64,000 nucleotides of DNA, from positions 558,001 to 622,000 of the forward strand of contig JARVLF010000019.1 of the NCBI GenBank assembly GCA_030849465.1. Direction: 5' to 3'. The stretch is from Moesziomyces globuligerus. Lineage: Eukaryota; Basidiomycota; Ustilaginomycetes; Ustilaginales; Ustilaginaceae. The notes beneath the pieces are model-generated. The model saw only the letters and a list, made by a program, of their open reading frames with translations, was not told the origin of the DNA and made no database searches. The position numbers and the translations under genes were made by a program. Positions 1 through 9,645 of this stretch are shown in pieces. Numbering within the stretch: the stretch's first letter is position 1; every line of letters starts with the position of its first letter.

Positions 1-1
1 C

Positions 2-1318
2 GACGGCTCCATCCTCGCCGTCGGCCAGGTCGGATCCGTGACGCTGTGGAACCCCGAGAGCAACCTCATGTCGATGGTCATCTCGGCGCCCGAGCTGGCC
101 AACGGCGTCGACAGCGTCGCCTTCTCCGGCCGATACCTCGGTATCGCTGCAGGCTCGGCGGTGCTCGTGTGGGATCTCATCCTCTCGCGCCAGGTCTCGC
201 GCAAGGGCCTCGAGGCTGGACAGCGTGCGAGTCTGCTGCTCCCGTCCGTTGCTTCGATCGAAGCTGCCGACGAAGCCGACCGACCCGTCTTCACTCTGGT
301 CTCGTCTAGCTCGGCCGTCGACCAATCTTCCGAAGCGGACAACGCACCCAGCTCGCAGACCGCTGCGTCTCGACAGGCAAAGACGATCGTCGAACCGGTA
401 TCGCTCATCTCGGACAGGGAGATGGCTACCTCGTCGGCTGCAGCACCGCTCAACGCCATCAGCAAGCCGGTGCAGGGCTCAGCCGGTCAGCGGGCCGTGT
501 TCCGCGCATCGGTCGCGGCTGTAGCGCCCATCCCCTTGCCGTCTGGAGCGCGAGCGCAGGCGCAGGACTTTGTCGCCATCAGCCACGACATGGATCTCGT
601 CACGTTTTCCTCTTCGCCTTCTGCGTCGACTGCAGCTGGTGCGGGCGCTGCGGCGGAGAGCATCCGCGGCATCTCGAACGTCAGAAAGACGCTCTTCGAC
701 GATCTGTTCGGACCGTCGGCCTTCCGCGATGCACGCGACGAAGCGCAGGACGACGACGATGAGGCTGCAGCAATGGCCAGCGTCGACGCCGTCGCTGGCG
801 GCGTGGGCTCGGGTGTCGCTTCGCTCTTCTCGACGGCTCCGCATCTTCTGCCGCCAGCCACGCTGCTGTTCGACGCGTTCCTGTCCAAGATGCTGGCTCC
901 CGCTACTGCGGCGACTGCGGATGCATCTGCATCGACAGCGGTGGACACGTCTGTCGTTACGGGCAGTGGTGCGGTGCAGGAAAGAGCAGACGCATCGAAG
1001 CCAGACACGGCCGTTCCAGGCCAACGCGGCATTTCGGACGTTCTGTCGGCGGATACCGACGAGCTTGTGGAGCTGTTCAAGAACCAGATCCTGGTCGAGA
1101 CAGGTGCGGGCACGGGCTCGCCGGTCAAGGTGAATGGCGGTCCTGCTGCTGCAACGCCGTCGAAGAGATCGACTCCACTCAAGGCAAACGGCGTCTCGGC
1201 GAGTCCCCATCCCAAGAGCGCGCTCGGCGACATCGGCACGCCCCGTACGCCCGCTAGCTCCAAGGGAGAGGCGCACGCCCAGTCGCCCTCGACCTCGTCT
1301 AGGAAGCGCAAGCACTGA
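2..1318 (+). CDS. WD40 protein, C-terminal part, UTP17/WDR75-like (partial)
   Basis: The frame is open from the left edge, so the N-terminus lies outside the window; about 438 residues are visible. The first residues form the end of a WD repeat (DGSILAVG, then VTLWNPESN, then VLVWDLILSRQ). A low-complexity Ser/Ala linker follows, then a segment with LFGPSAF and a later APHLLPPATLLFDAF, and a basic RKRKH tail. This order (last WD blades, then a P-H-x-LP-x3-LF element) resembles the C-terminal part of Nan1/Utp17/WDR75. That protein is a subunit of the t-UTP complex acting in nucleolar pre-18S rRNA transcription and processing. The family call is my inference from remembered motifs; another WD40 nucleolar protein is possible. 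The stop is TGA at 1316-1318. Confidence 0.6.
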   Translation, partial: DGSILAVGQVGSVTLWNPESNLMSMVISAPELANGVDSVAFSGRYLGIAAGSAVLVWDLILSRQVSRKGLEAGQRASLLLPSVASIEAADEADRPVFTLVSSSSAVDQSSEADNAPSSQTAASRQAKTIVEPVSLISDREMATSSAAAPLNAISKPVQGSAGQRAVFRASVAAVAPIPLPSGARAQAQDFVAISHDMDLVTFSSSPSASTAAGAGAAAESIRGISNVRKTLFDDLFGPSAFRDARDEAQDDDDEAAAMASVDAVAGGVGSGVASLFSTAPHLLPPATLLFDAFLSKMLAPATAATADASASTAVDTSVVTGSGAVQERADASKPDTAVPGQRGISDVLSADTDELVELFKNQILVETGAGTGSPVKVNGGPAAATPSKRSTPLKANGVSASPHPKSALGDIGTPRTPASSKGEAHAQSPSTSSRKRKH

Positions 1319-1878
1319 GTCTCTGTAGTTGCAATGCACCCAGTCACACCAGGACGTCCCCTCTCGCTACCGTGAACACGGCACAGGAAGCGCAGCAAGC
1401 AAGTGGGGCCCGCGGATGAAAGCTGTGATTGTGCATCACACTTCCGTGAGCAAGCGTATCAATCATGCACTCAGACCCAGCCGGAATGGGTACTCGAGCC
1501 TGCTGAGAGTGCGCGCGCATTGCAGCAGCCCGAATTGAGTGCCGTGCCAGGCGCAGCGATCCAACTTTGAGCTTATGAGTGGCGACACGAGAGCCCGTTC
1601 TGCGCAGAGGATCCGTAGGATGATGGAAGTGAAAGCGCAGTCTAGGCAGCGACTCTGCTCTCCACTTCCCTCGTGGCTCCTTCCTATAAGAGCAGGTTTC
1701 CTTTGTGGCCTCGTCTCAATGTTCTCCCAAACTTGCCCTTCCAAAGACAGGTTCCTGCTCTTGACGATCGCCGACTGCGCCATCCAAGCAGGCTCAACAT
1801 TAAGACGGCAAGTGGCTCATCCGAACATCCTCGAGGCTCCAGGAAGCTGACTGCTTGTGCGTGCGCTTCCGCTTGCAG
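1319..1878. other. intergenic region with a possible 3' splice site at its end
   Basis: No convincing gene here. A branch-like CTGAC near 1848 and a pyrimidine-rich run ending in CAG stand directly before the ATG at 1879. The next gene may therefore have a 5' UTR intron or an additional upstream exon that I could not identify. Confidence 0.35.
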
Positions 1879-2205
1879 ATGAGCGAAGGTCACGATCGGG
1901 AGCTCTGTGATCTGCTCCGAAGCCTCGAGAGCAGCGACTGGCAGAAGGCGCTCGCGCGTTTCAAAGCCAACATCGACGAGATCGAAGCCGTGTCTCAGAT
2001 CGACACCTCGGCTCCCCGTGCCCAGATCAAAATGCTCGAGGCGCTGTGTCCGAGCTTGCGGAATGCGCTCGAAAGCATGTATGACTACTGCGGCTGCGAG
2101 TACCATCGTCTGGCATCGCAGCAAAGCAGGCAAGGCTCTGACGAGAGCGCTGCTGGACAGAACGAGGCAGGCCCCTCATCGAGCTCCAAAGCCCCAGCTT
2201 CCTAG
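1879..2205 (+). CDS. small hypothetical protein
   Basis: Predicted protein of 108 residues starting MSEGHDRELCDLLRSLES. The first two thirds look helical and charged (DWQKALARFKANIDEIE, then APRAQIKMLEALCPSLRNAL). The tail is Ser/Gln/Ala-rich and probably disordered. I do not recognise the family. The start was chosen at the ATG directly after a good 3' splice acceptor (CAG before 1879); an in-frame ATG nine codons... 24 nt upstream at 1855 is less likely because it would lie in the splice acceptor tract. The composition is protein-like and the stop is TAG at 2203-2205. An upstream exon cannot be excluded. Confidence 0.5.
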   Translation: MSEGHDRELCDLLRSLESSDWQKALARFKANIDEIEAVSQIDTSAPRAQIKMLEALCPSLRNALESMYDYCGCEYHRLASQQSRQGSDESAAGQNEAGPSSSSKAPAS

Positions 2206-2661
2206 GAGGCGAAAGCCACAGCAGCGATCCGCGATAGCAAGTGCGACAGCCAACGACTCAGCAACTCATTCAACTATCTGGGCGGTGCCGTTCACGTCCG
2301 ATATCATGGCGAAGAGCGGCAAGACAGCGAATTGTCTGTAGGGCCCAGTTGAAGTGAACAGTCTCAATCAATGATGTTTCCGAGCCTGTCTTTGGGGAAT
2401 GAATGAGACGCGCCTCGACCTCCGGTTGTTGGAAAATGGATTGGCCCGGTTGCGGAAGACGGCCGAGATGAGCGGATTTGTGATTCACGCCGAATCCAAA
2501 GTTGAGTGTGAAATGCGAAATGTGAATGCGACTGAGCGCGGAGAAGAGGCTCGGCTCGGCTCGCGCGCTTGGCCACTGCCGACTCGAGCCAGAAGGGCAC
2601 GCTCCATCCCTCGATCCTAACCATCAACCATCATCTCGCATCCCGCACCGCATCCGCCATC
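2206..2661. other. intergenic region
   Basis: Separates the small hypothetical gene from PEX11 and should contain the PEX11 promoter. I see no gene and no clear motif. Confidence 0.5.
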
Positions 2662-3580
2662 ATGTCCGCACTCCAGCAGATCATCCTGCATCCTTACCTG
2701 TCGCAGCTGCTGCGATTCTGGTCCACCACCGTCGGCAGGGACAAGACCTACCGTACCATCCAGTATGCTGCGCGATTCCTCGCCTGGTACGAATACCGCA
2801 AGGGCGCCACAAAGGAGACCGTCGCTCGCCTCACCGCGCTCAAGTCCCAGCTCGGTCTCAGCCGCAAACGTAAGTAGCAGCCACCTCCCAATCGTTCCGT
2901 TCGTGCGAAGGACACCTTGCTGATCCTCGCCACACGTATCGGCCACGCTTATCAGTGATGCGCGTCGGCAAGTTCCTCGAGCACTTCCAGGCAGCGCTCA
3001 AGGCCACCACGATCCAGGACCCCGTCGTCTCGTACGCCGCCATCGGCCGTCAGCTCGGCTACGGCTTCTACCTCATCCTCGATACGCTCCAATGGGTACG
3101 TCTGCGCCCGCGAAACTCTGCGCATTCCAACTCTCTGCATCTGCTGACTCGTCGCCCTCGTGCTTTCGTCTCGTTCAGATCCACGGTGCCAAGGTGTACC
3201 AGTTCGAAAAGGCCACCGCGGACAGGATCTCGAAAAACGCCGCGCGCTTCTGGCTGCTCGGCCTCACCTTTTCGCTCGCCTCGGGCAGCTACAAGACCTA
3301 CGTCCTCCAGCAGCGCGCCGCCAGCGCCAAGCGCCCGCGCGCCACCGCCGAGAAGGAGGCCGACCGCAAGATCGAGCTCGCCCAAATCTCGACCGAGCAG
3401 GCGGCGGTGCGCTACCAGATGACCCAGGACGCCCTCGACTGGCTCATCCCCGCCACGGGCGCCGACATCCTCGGCCTCGACGAAGGCATCCTCGGCCTTG
3501 CAGGCTGCGCCTCGTCCATCATGGGCGCGCGCACCCAGTGGAGGGCCGTCAACGGCTCTTCCGCCGCAAAGTCCAAGTGA
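2662..3580 (+). CDS. PEX11: Peroxisomal membrane protein PEX11
   Basis: Three exons: 2662-2869, 2956-3095 and 3179-3580, giving 249 residues, a usual PEX11 length. PEX11 is a peroxisomal membrane protein that elongates the membrane during peroxisome division. The N-terminus (MSALQQIILHPYLSQLLRFW, then GRDKTYRTIQYAARF) and the spliced segment SRKLMRVGKFLEHFQAAL match the family. The third exon has the hydrophobic pair around ARFWLLGLTF and the C-terminal membrane segment LDEGILGLAGCASSIMG. Donors are GTAAGT (2870) and GTACGT (3096); acceptors are CAG at 2955 and 3178. Splicing restores one continuous frame, which supports the model strongly. Confidence 0.9.
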
Positions 3581-3797
3581 TCCCCCGCCCCTCTCACCCT
3601 GTATTGTTGCTTTTCCACAACTCGTGCGTTGTCAGACTGCCACTCGTCCGAACGGCGCTCGCTCCTCGGCATCACAGTGAGCAGGCGATTCGAGCGGAAC
3701 GGAGCACTAGAATGAAACGGATGCGAAGATTGCAAGGATCAAACGGGATGTACGGTCGCTGAACAAACCAGCAAGGTGGAAGCATGAGCGGAGCGAG

Positions 3798-6563
3798 TCA
3801 AGAGGGGATGGGGATCTCGACGCGCCAGTCCATGAGCATCTTTGCGAAATCCAGCGACTGGCTCGAGTTGCCGTAGCCCTCAAAGTCGAGCTGGCCGAGC
3901 AGATCGAGGTCGAGCTGAGCCAGCTGGGACGAGCTATCGGGCGCGCTGATCTGGGTGCTGTCGAGCTCGTGCATCAGCTTGGGGTCGAACGGCATGGCCA
4001 AGCCGACCTCGTCGATGGCTCCGAGCATCGACTCGGTGTTGCCAGCGTCAAAGGCGCGCTCGATCCGCGAGACAAAGCCCGGCTCGGCGTCAGCCAGGCT
4101 CGGCAGCGCTTCAGCCGACGCTGTCGACATCGGTGGCACGAGATCCGACTGCGTCGCCGACGGGTTCGCCGCGAGCAGTTCGGTGTCTTCCCGCAACGGT
4201 CGTTGGAGCCATTCGGGGATGAGATGGTCGAGCGATACGAGGTTCTTGCGGAACGAGCGCCAGTAGCCGTCGTTGAGCAGCACATCGAGGATCTGGCACG
4301 TGGCGTGCCATCGGCTGCGCAAGGTCGCCGCATCCACCATCGGCTCGATGCCCGCCTCCTGGCTCATCCCGCTCGGCGCGAGCGATGCGAGCTGAGACCG
4401 ATGCTGCTGCTCCTCTACGAGCAGCAAGACCCGGACGAGCTGGACGCACAGCTTGGTGGTGCTCGACAGCATGTCCATCGGCGTCTTTTCGAGCGCCGCG
4501 ACGATCTTCCTGCGCGTCATGAGTCGCGAGAGACCGCTGATGTTGGCGGGCGCCTCGGCGAAGAAGAGATCGAGCAGCAGCACCAGGCACGCGCGTAAGG
4601 TCTGGAGCGTATTGACGCGGTCGTGGTCGAGGAGCGTGCCGATGTCGGTGACCTTGTCCTGGATCTCGAGGATGTGGTTGGCCATGTACATCAGACTGCC
4701 GTGGCAACGGGTTGCTTCGGAAAAGAGCGGCATGTGCAGCGTGAGCAAGAGGTGGAAGAGGCGTTGGTGGAGGAGCCAGCGTTCCACATCGACGATCGCA
4801 ATCGAGTCGTAGCGCGCATCGAGCGAGTAGTGCGCCGGAAAGGCCGAGATGAGCGACTGGAAGGTCTGGTCGAGCGAGTCGCGCTGCGGCGCCGAAAGTC
4901 GCTGGCCGTAGACCGAGGCGAGCCCCCATCCATCCGCCGAGTCGGGTCCATCGTCGTGGTCGGAGAGCGAGTTGACCTGATCGACGAGACTGCGGGTCAT
5001 GCTGGCAAATTCGATGGTGGCAAACGAGTAGCTCACATGCGTCCAAGTGGAGCGGAGGTGCGATCTGGGCAGGGGGACGATGAGCAGCTCTTCGTCAAAG
5101 AGGTTGAGCGGCAGCCGCGTGTTGAACTGGGACGGAGCGATGCGGTACGAGCGATGTTTGTTGCTCTGCGACCAGTCGTGGCGGACGAGCGCCCACCAGC
5201 AGCGCACCGCCATCTCGGCCGTGACGCACTGCACGGGCCTCGCGCGCGGGCTGTGGAGCTTGTCAAACGAGCCGAGACGGTGAATGCGCATGCGCATGGC
5301 CGAGCGGATGGCGCAGTCGGTAAGCGAGTCGAGAAAGGCAGGCGAGCCTTTGCCGCAGGCGAGCATGAGGATGGCGGTCTGAAGCTCGGGGATGCTGCCG
5401 AAGGTAAAGGCGGACTCGAAGCGCTGGATGCGTTTGACCAGAAGGTAGATGTTCTTTTGGCGCTGGCGCATGTCCTTCTGGCTGAGCGGCTGGAGCTGTG
5501 TGCTGCGGCTTCCGGGCTGAGTGCAGGTATAGTTGCGGTCGAGCGGAGCGGCTCGAAGTGCCGAGTGGATGACCATGAGTGCGGTGGTGATTTGGCCAAA
5601 GGCGCACTGATCTCGGAGCTCGTAGTTGGGATCGGTGAGCAGTTCGGTGAGAACGATGTGGACCGTGGGGATGTGGGTGATGTTGCCGTGGAGCGAGTGC
5701 ACGCATTTGGCGTAGACGTCGTGCAAGAGGCGCAGAGTGTGTTCTGCGGTGGGCAGTGCTGCTCGGATCTCACCGAGAAGACTGCGACGCTGTTCGATCG
5801 ACATGCTTCGCCATTCTGCATAGACGTCCTTGAGGGCAAAGGGACATCTTGTTGGAGGAGCGATGTTGAACGCCATGAGCCGATTCGCCTCGACCATATG
5901 AAGGTTGTCGTCGGGTTGCAAAGCTTCGTCGTCATCGTCATCGTCGTCCTCAGCATCATCGTCGTCGTCGCCAGGTCCGCTGGAGCTTTCGTCGAAGGAG
6001 CTGGAACGAGCTTGGCCTTGCGATCGTGGCTGGGTGGAGGACGCGGAAGGACGATTGTGTAAGTGCTGACCGTGCTTGGCATGTGCTCCAAAATAGGCCG
6101 AGTCGTAGGCGGACGAAGATGTGTTGGGCGTGGTGACCTTTGCAGAGGCGGAAGAGGGGGTGTAGGCAGATTCGCTGTGGTGCGACGCGGAGGTGATGGG
6201 GCGCTCGGCCCAAGAAAGCATCGAGGCGGCTGCTTCGAGGCCCACGTCGACGCTGCGAGGTGGCTGCGATGCCAGAGCTACAGGGTGCGCAGGCTCGGTG
6301 GCTGTGGCAGCTGCAGCTGAGCGACTTTTGCGCTTGGGAAAGGGGCGCTTGTTCTTGGCTCTTTTTTTGCGGAGCTCGCGCTTGCACTGCTCGGTGGCGC
6401 CTTTGGAGGTGCACTGGGTGCAAGGGTCGAGACGGTCGCACTTGATCTTGCGTTCACGGCATTGTATGCAGGAGCGGTTCATGGAGCGAGGCTTATCGCC
6501 AGCGCTGGTGGCTGTGGAGACGACCATGCCGTCTGATGGGACGACGACGGGACGCAGACGCAA
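3798..6563 (-). CDS. Zn2Cys6 fungal-specific transcription factor
   Basis: Single exon, 921 residues from the first ATG. An internal ATG at 6527 (MVVSTATS) is an alternative start. Near residue 32 lies a canonical binuclear zinc cluster, CIQCRERKIKCDRLDPC followed by TQC and a last Cys (spacing C-2-C-6-C-5-C-2-C-8-C), then a basic stretch (RKKRAKNKRPFPKRK) that fits a nuclear signal. A Ser-rich region and a long Asp run (about residues 200-215) follow. The middle part contains the helical fungal_trans homology region (for example AEMAVRCWWALVRHDW). Target genes are unknown; it lies between PEX11 and an EI24 gene and has no visible link to the iron cluster. Confidence 0.88.
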   Translation of the reverse strand: MRLRPVVVPSDGMVVSTATSAGDKPRSMNRSCIQCRERKIKCDRLDPCTQCTSKGATEQCKRELRKKRAKNKRPFPKRKSRSAAAATATEPAHPVALASQPPRSVDVGLEAAASMLSWAERPITSASHHSESAYTPSSASAKVTTPNTSSSAYDSAYFGAHAKHGQHLHNRPSASSTQPRSQGQARSSSFDESSSGPGDDDDDAEDDDDDDDEALQPDDNLHMVEANRLMAFNIAPPTRCPFALKDVYAEWRSMSIEQRRSLLGEIRAALPTAEHTLRLLHDVYAKCVHSLHGNITHIPTVHIVLTELLTDPNYELRDQCAFGQITTALMVIHSALRAAPLDRNYTCTQPGSRSTQLQPLSQKDMRQRQKNIYLLVKRIQRFESAFTFGSIPELQTAILMLACGKGSPAFLDSLTDCAIRSAMRMRIHRLGSFDKLHSPRARPVQCVTAEMAVRCWWALVRHDWSQSNKHRSYRIAPSQFNTRLPLNLFDEELLIVPLPRSHLRSTWTHVSYSFATIEFASMTRSLVDQVNSLSDHDDGPDSADGWGLASVYGQRLSAPQRDSLDQTFQSLISAFPAHYSLDARYDSIAIVDVERWLLHQRLFHLLLTLHMPLFSEATRCHGSLMYMANHILEIQDKVTDIGTLLDHDRVNTLQTLRACLVLLLDLFFAEAPANISGLSRLMTRRKIVAALEKTPMDMLSSTTKLCVQLVRVLLLVEEQQHRSQLASLAPSGMSQEAGIEPMVDAATLRSRWHATCQILDVLLNDGYWRSFRKNLVSLDHLIPEWLQRPLREDTELLAANPSATQSDLVPPMSTASAEALPSLADAEPGFVSRIERAFDAGNTESMLGAIDEVGLAMPFDPKLMHELDSTQISAPDSSSQLAQLDLDLLGQLDFEGYGNSSQSLDFAKMLMDWRVEIPIPS

Positions 6564-7708
6564 TCAGATATGTGAAGCACCACGCGAGAGGCGGCGCCAA
6601 GGATGATGGTGGTTGCTGTCGCAGCGAGAAGCGAAAGGGCGAGGCAGATCTAGAAGCGCACCGTGGATTCGGAAGCACGGACGAGAAGCGCTGCAATGCT
6701 GAGTCGCTGCAGCGGATTGCTTGCATGTGGCGACAGAGCCAGCGTCGGGAACGCCAGCCCAAGGCAACCAAGCGGGAGCGGCAGCAAGCACCTGCATGCG
6801 ATCACGAGCGCATGACGTGGACGTACACCTCTTTGCGATGCGGGGTCGCTGCAGCAGTCGACAACCGCAAAGGCGATAGCACGTGTAAGCCACCAAGCCT
6901 CGAGTGCCTTGTGGCCCGGAGTGCACTTGTGCGCTTGTGCGCTTGCTCGGATGTCGGGGCGGTAACGGCAGCTGTCAAACTGGGCCATGCCGAGCTTCCA
7001 AGAGCTCTGCCAAACTGCCTCATCCTACTTATTTCCGTGTTTGTCTCTGCCACATAAAGCCGAGCCCGCGGAGGAATGTGCCCGGACGGCTTAACAGGTA
7101 GTCATCTTTTTCGCTTGGTGTGTTAGAGCGCATTGGGATGGAGTGTGAGCCGGCGTTTGCCTCCACCTCATCCACGCCTTTTGACCTCCAGTGGTACATG
7201 TTGTACAACAGAGCTGGTCCAGCAGCTGATTCAGGAGGAGCTGGTCGGACCGGAGCAAGAGATGGCAGGTGCGCAACAGCGCTCTGAGCACACACCCAGC
7301 CGACGCCGGCCGCACGACTACGCCCCTGCAGGCACATTGCTGTAGCGGGCTTCGGCCTTTTGCAAGAGAGGGTCCGGGCGGTGTGCAGTAACTGAACGCC
7401 CAAAATAACACATGCCTGCCAAGAAGCATCTTCACGCGTTGCCGCACGCTTCCACCACCAACTCTCATCACCCATCCCGTACATAGACACGAGCATCGCT
7501 CATATATACCCTCCGGCCTCCCTTCCTCGAACGCTTGCAATCGCTGCAACCCATTCGCTGGCTCGGACAGGTGCATCTAGCCGAGGATCAAGCCAGTCCA
7601 TCGTGGCGCACGCGGCCAGGCGACTTCGATCGCGATCGCACCACCACGGCTTCGCACATCGGCAATCAACAAGGCAGACCCACAGCGTTTCGTCGACCTC
7701 TCGTCAAA
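6564..7708. promoter_or_regulatory. divergent intergenic region between the zinc-cluster factor and the EI24 gene
   Basis: About 1.1 kb without a supported gene. It must hold the promoters of both flanking, divergently transcribed genes. A TATA-like run (CATATATACC) lies at about 7500-7510, some 200 nt before the EI24 start. No repeats were seen. Confidence 0.4.
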
Positions 7709-9301
7709 ATGCTGGGAACACCGGCAAACAGTCGTGCTCCGTCAAACGGCTTCTACCATCGACCCAACGGTCTCTCCGTCTCCGACGTGGACCTCGATAT
7801 CGAAGGCGCAGGCGGTGGCAGGATCGACGAGGCTTACGACACCGGCCTTCCATGGCCTCTCGGATCCAGCGCTCGCCCAACCTCGTGGTCCGCCAAGGGT
7901 CCTGCCGACTACGTCCCACGCCTTTCATTGCCGAGAAGCCTCCGATGCCACCTCACCTGGGCTCGGGCCGGATGGTCAGATGCCAACCGCTGGCCTGAAG
8001 CTCTCCGGCTCATCGCAAGCTCGAGCGAGATCCGCAACGGCGTACTCAAGGGCCTGCTGCTCAGCGGAACCATCTCTGCTCTCGTCTTCTTCTTCGAGCT
8101 CGCCTTCTTTCCAAAGGTGCTCTTCCAGCAGAAGCCGCCCGTCCAGGCCATGCAAGACATCTCCGAGTCCGGCTCCATCGTCGGCAACCTCGGCAACGTC
8201 TTTTGGATGTATCCTCTGATCGGTGGCAGCTACTTGCTCGCCTCTTCCTGGACTTCGGACATCGCACAAGCCGCGTACAAGCTACGACACGGACATGTGC
8301 GCAAACTGACGCTCTCCAATCCCTCGCTGCCACCAGGAACGTCGCGCAGACTCGTGCAAGAGAGCTACCGCTTCATCCTCATCTCAAACTACACGCTCAT
8401 CTACGTGCTCCTCGCGCGTATACCCTACCTCGGCCGCACGCTCTCCTTCCTCTTCATGTGCCTCGTGGACGGCTACTACTGCTTTGAGCAGGCCTGGATC
8501 TCGCGCGGCTGGTCGCTCGGTCGCAGGATGCGCTACTGCGAGGAGAGGTGGTCGTATTTCGTCGCCTTCGGCCTGCCCTCGACCGCCGTCTCGTTCTTCC
8601 ATCCGAGCGGCCTTCTCAACCTCATGCTCTTCATGCTCGTCTTTCCCTTCTGCACCGTGCTCGCCATGCTCGCCGATCCACAGCCGCGCATCTCGGCATC
8701 GGGCGCACTCGCCGCTACAACCGGCTTTGGCGTCGCAGCCAGCGGTTCCGACTATGCCAACGGACCTCTGCATCGCCTCGTCCCTGCGCGTCTGGCCGTC
8801 TTCTGGCCCACCGTCAAGCTCCATCGTCTCCTCCTCCAGCTCCTTCCCAGGCTGGCAGATGCTCCGCTCGCACCCTCGGCCCAGGCGTTCGAGCGCAACG
8901 CAAACGTCTACGGCCGCGCTGCAGACGCCAATGGCGCCGCTGGTTTCTCGGTCAACGGTGGGTTCGGTGGGTTCGGCACAGGTGGCAAACGTGCAGCTGA
9001 ACTGGTGGGAGGCATCTTCAACAACACGAACCGTAGCGCGCTTGGTTCGGGCCGTGACTCGCCCGCTTCGTGGCAGTACGGCGGAGAGCAAGCGACACCC
9101 TACGATGCGCCCACTGGCGTTTCAATGGCGGGCGGCACCAACTCGCTCATGAACTCGTCAGCCAACCTCCCAGGCGGCGCCGCCACAGGCACGTACAGCA
9201 CCGCGGGCCAGCAAATGTATTCAAGAGGAGCTGCTTCCCAAAAAGGCCCGATCGCTCCTCCTCCCAAGGGGCCGGCCGCAAACCACCGCAAAGTAGATTA
9301 G
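7709..9301 (+). CDS. EI24/ETOPOSIDE-induced 2.4 family membrane protein
   Basis: Predicted 530 residues from the ATG at 7709 (MLGTPANSRAPS). The open frame upstream of this ATG has no better start. The hallmark of the EI24 family is clear: a hydrophobic core with CLVDGYYCFEQAWISRGWSL followed by RRMRYCEERWSYFVAFGLPST. Several membrane segments are visible (GLLLSGTISALVFFFELAFF, ISNYTLIYVLLARIPYLG, LNLMLFMLVFPFCTVLAML). EI24 proteins are multi-pass ER membrane proteins linked in animals to apoptosis and autophagy; the role in fungi is not settled. The Gly/Ala/Ser-rich C-terminal 150 residues look disordered. Confidence 0.8.
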   Translation: MLGTPANSRAPSNGFYHRPNGLSVSDVDLDIEGAGGGRIDEAYDTGLPWPLGSSARPTSWSAKGPADYVPRLSLPRSLRCHLTWARAGWSDANRWPEALRLIASSSEIRNGVLKGLLLSGTISALVFFFELAFFPKVLFQQKPPVQAMQDISESGSIVGNLGNVFWMYPLIGGSYLLASSWTSDIAQAAYKLRHGHVRKLTLSNPSLPPGTSRRLVQESYRFILISNYTLIYVLLARIPYLGRTLSFLFMCLVDGYYCFEQAWISRGWSLGRRMRYCEERWSYFVAFGLPSTAVSFFHPSGLLNLMLFMLVFPFCTVLAMLADPQPRISASGALAATTGFGVAASGSDYANGPLHRLVPARLAVFWPTVKLHRLLLQLLPRLADAPLAPSAQAFERNANVYGRAADANGAAGFSVNGGFGGFGTGGKRAAELVGGIFNNTNRSALGSGRDSPASWQYGGEQATPYDAPTGVSMAGGTNSLMNSSANLPGGAATGTYSTAGQQMYSRGAASQKGPIAPPPKGPAANHRKVD

Positions 9302-9645
9302 ACCGGATCTCCTGATCTGCACACAGACATTCCATACCATCGTTCACCGTGCGCCAACTTGCCAGCGTCACACCCTTTCATTTCTTTGCGCCCGCGTGGG
9401 TTGATAAAGTGGGCCGGGATCGCGCCGAGTGAATGAGACGGCAGCCAGGAACACCTTACCTCGAGTGCATCTTGAGATGAAGCAAGCCTAACCCACGCAG
9501 AGTGCTCGCTGGAGGATGTGAAGCTTGTATCGAGCGCCAGTCTGTCCTTTGCGAAGGTATAAGAGGAGCGATCCAGGGCAGGTGCCAAAAGGGACCCTCA
9601 AACTCGGCATCGTCACGGTTCACCACGCAGCGACGCCTCGCCACC
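9302..9645 (+). promoter_or_regulatory. promoter region of the secreted-protein gene
   Basis: Contains GGTATAAGAGG at about 9556-9566, a TATA-like element about 85 nt upstream of the start codon. The ATG at 9646 sits in an ideal context (GCCACCATG). No other gene is visible. Confidence 0.4.

Noticed and set aside
4623..6062. 479-codon plus-strand open frame inside the zinc-cluster gene
   Set aside because: The minus strand has a textbook Zn2Cys6 motif and a fungal_trans region; the plus frame is a codon-bias shadow.
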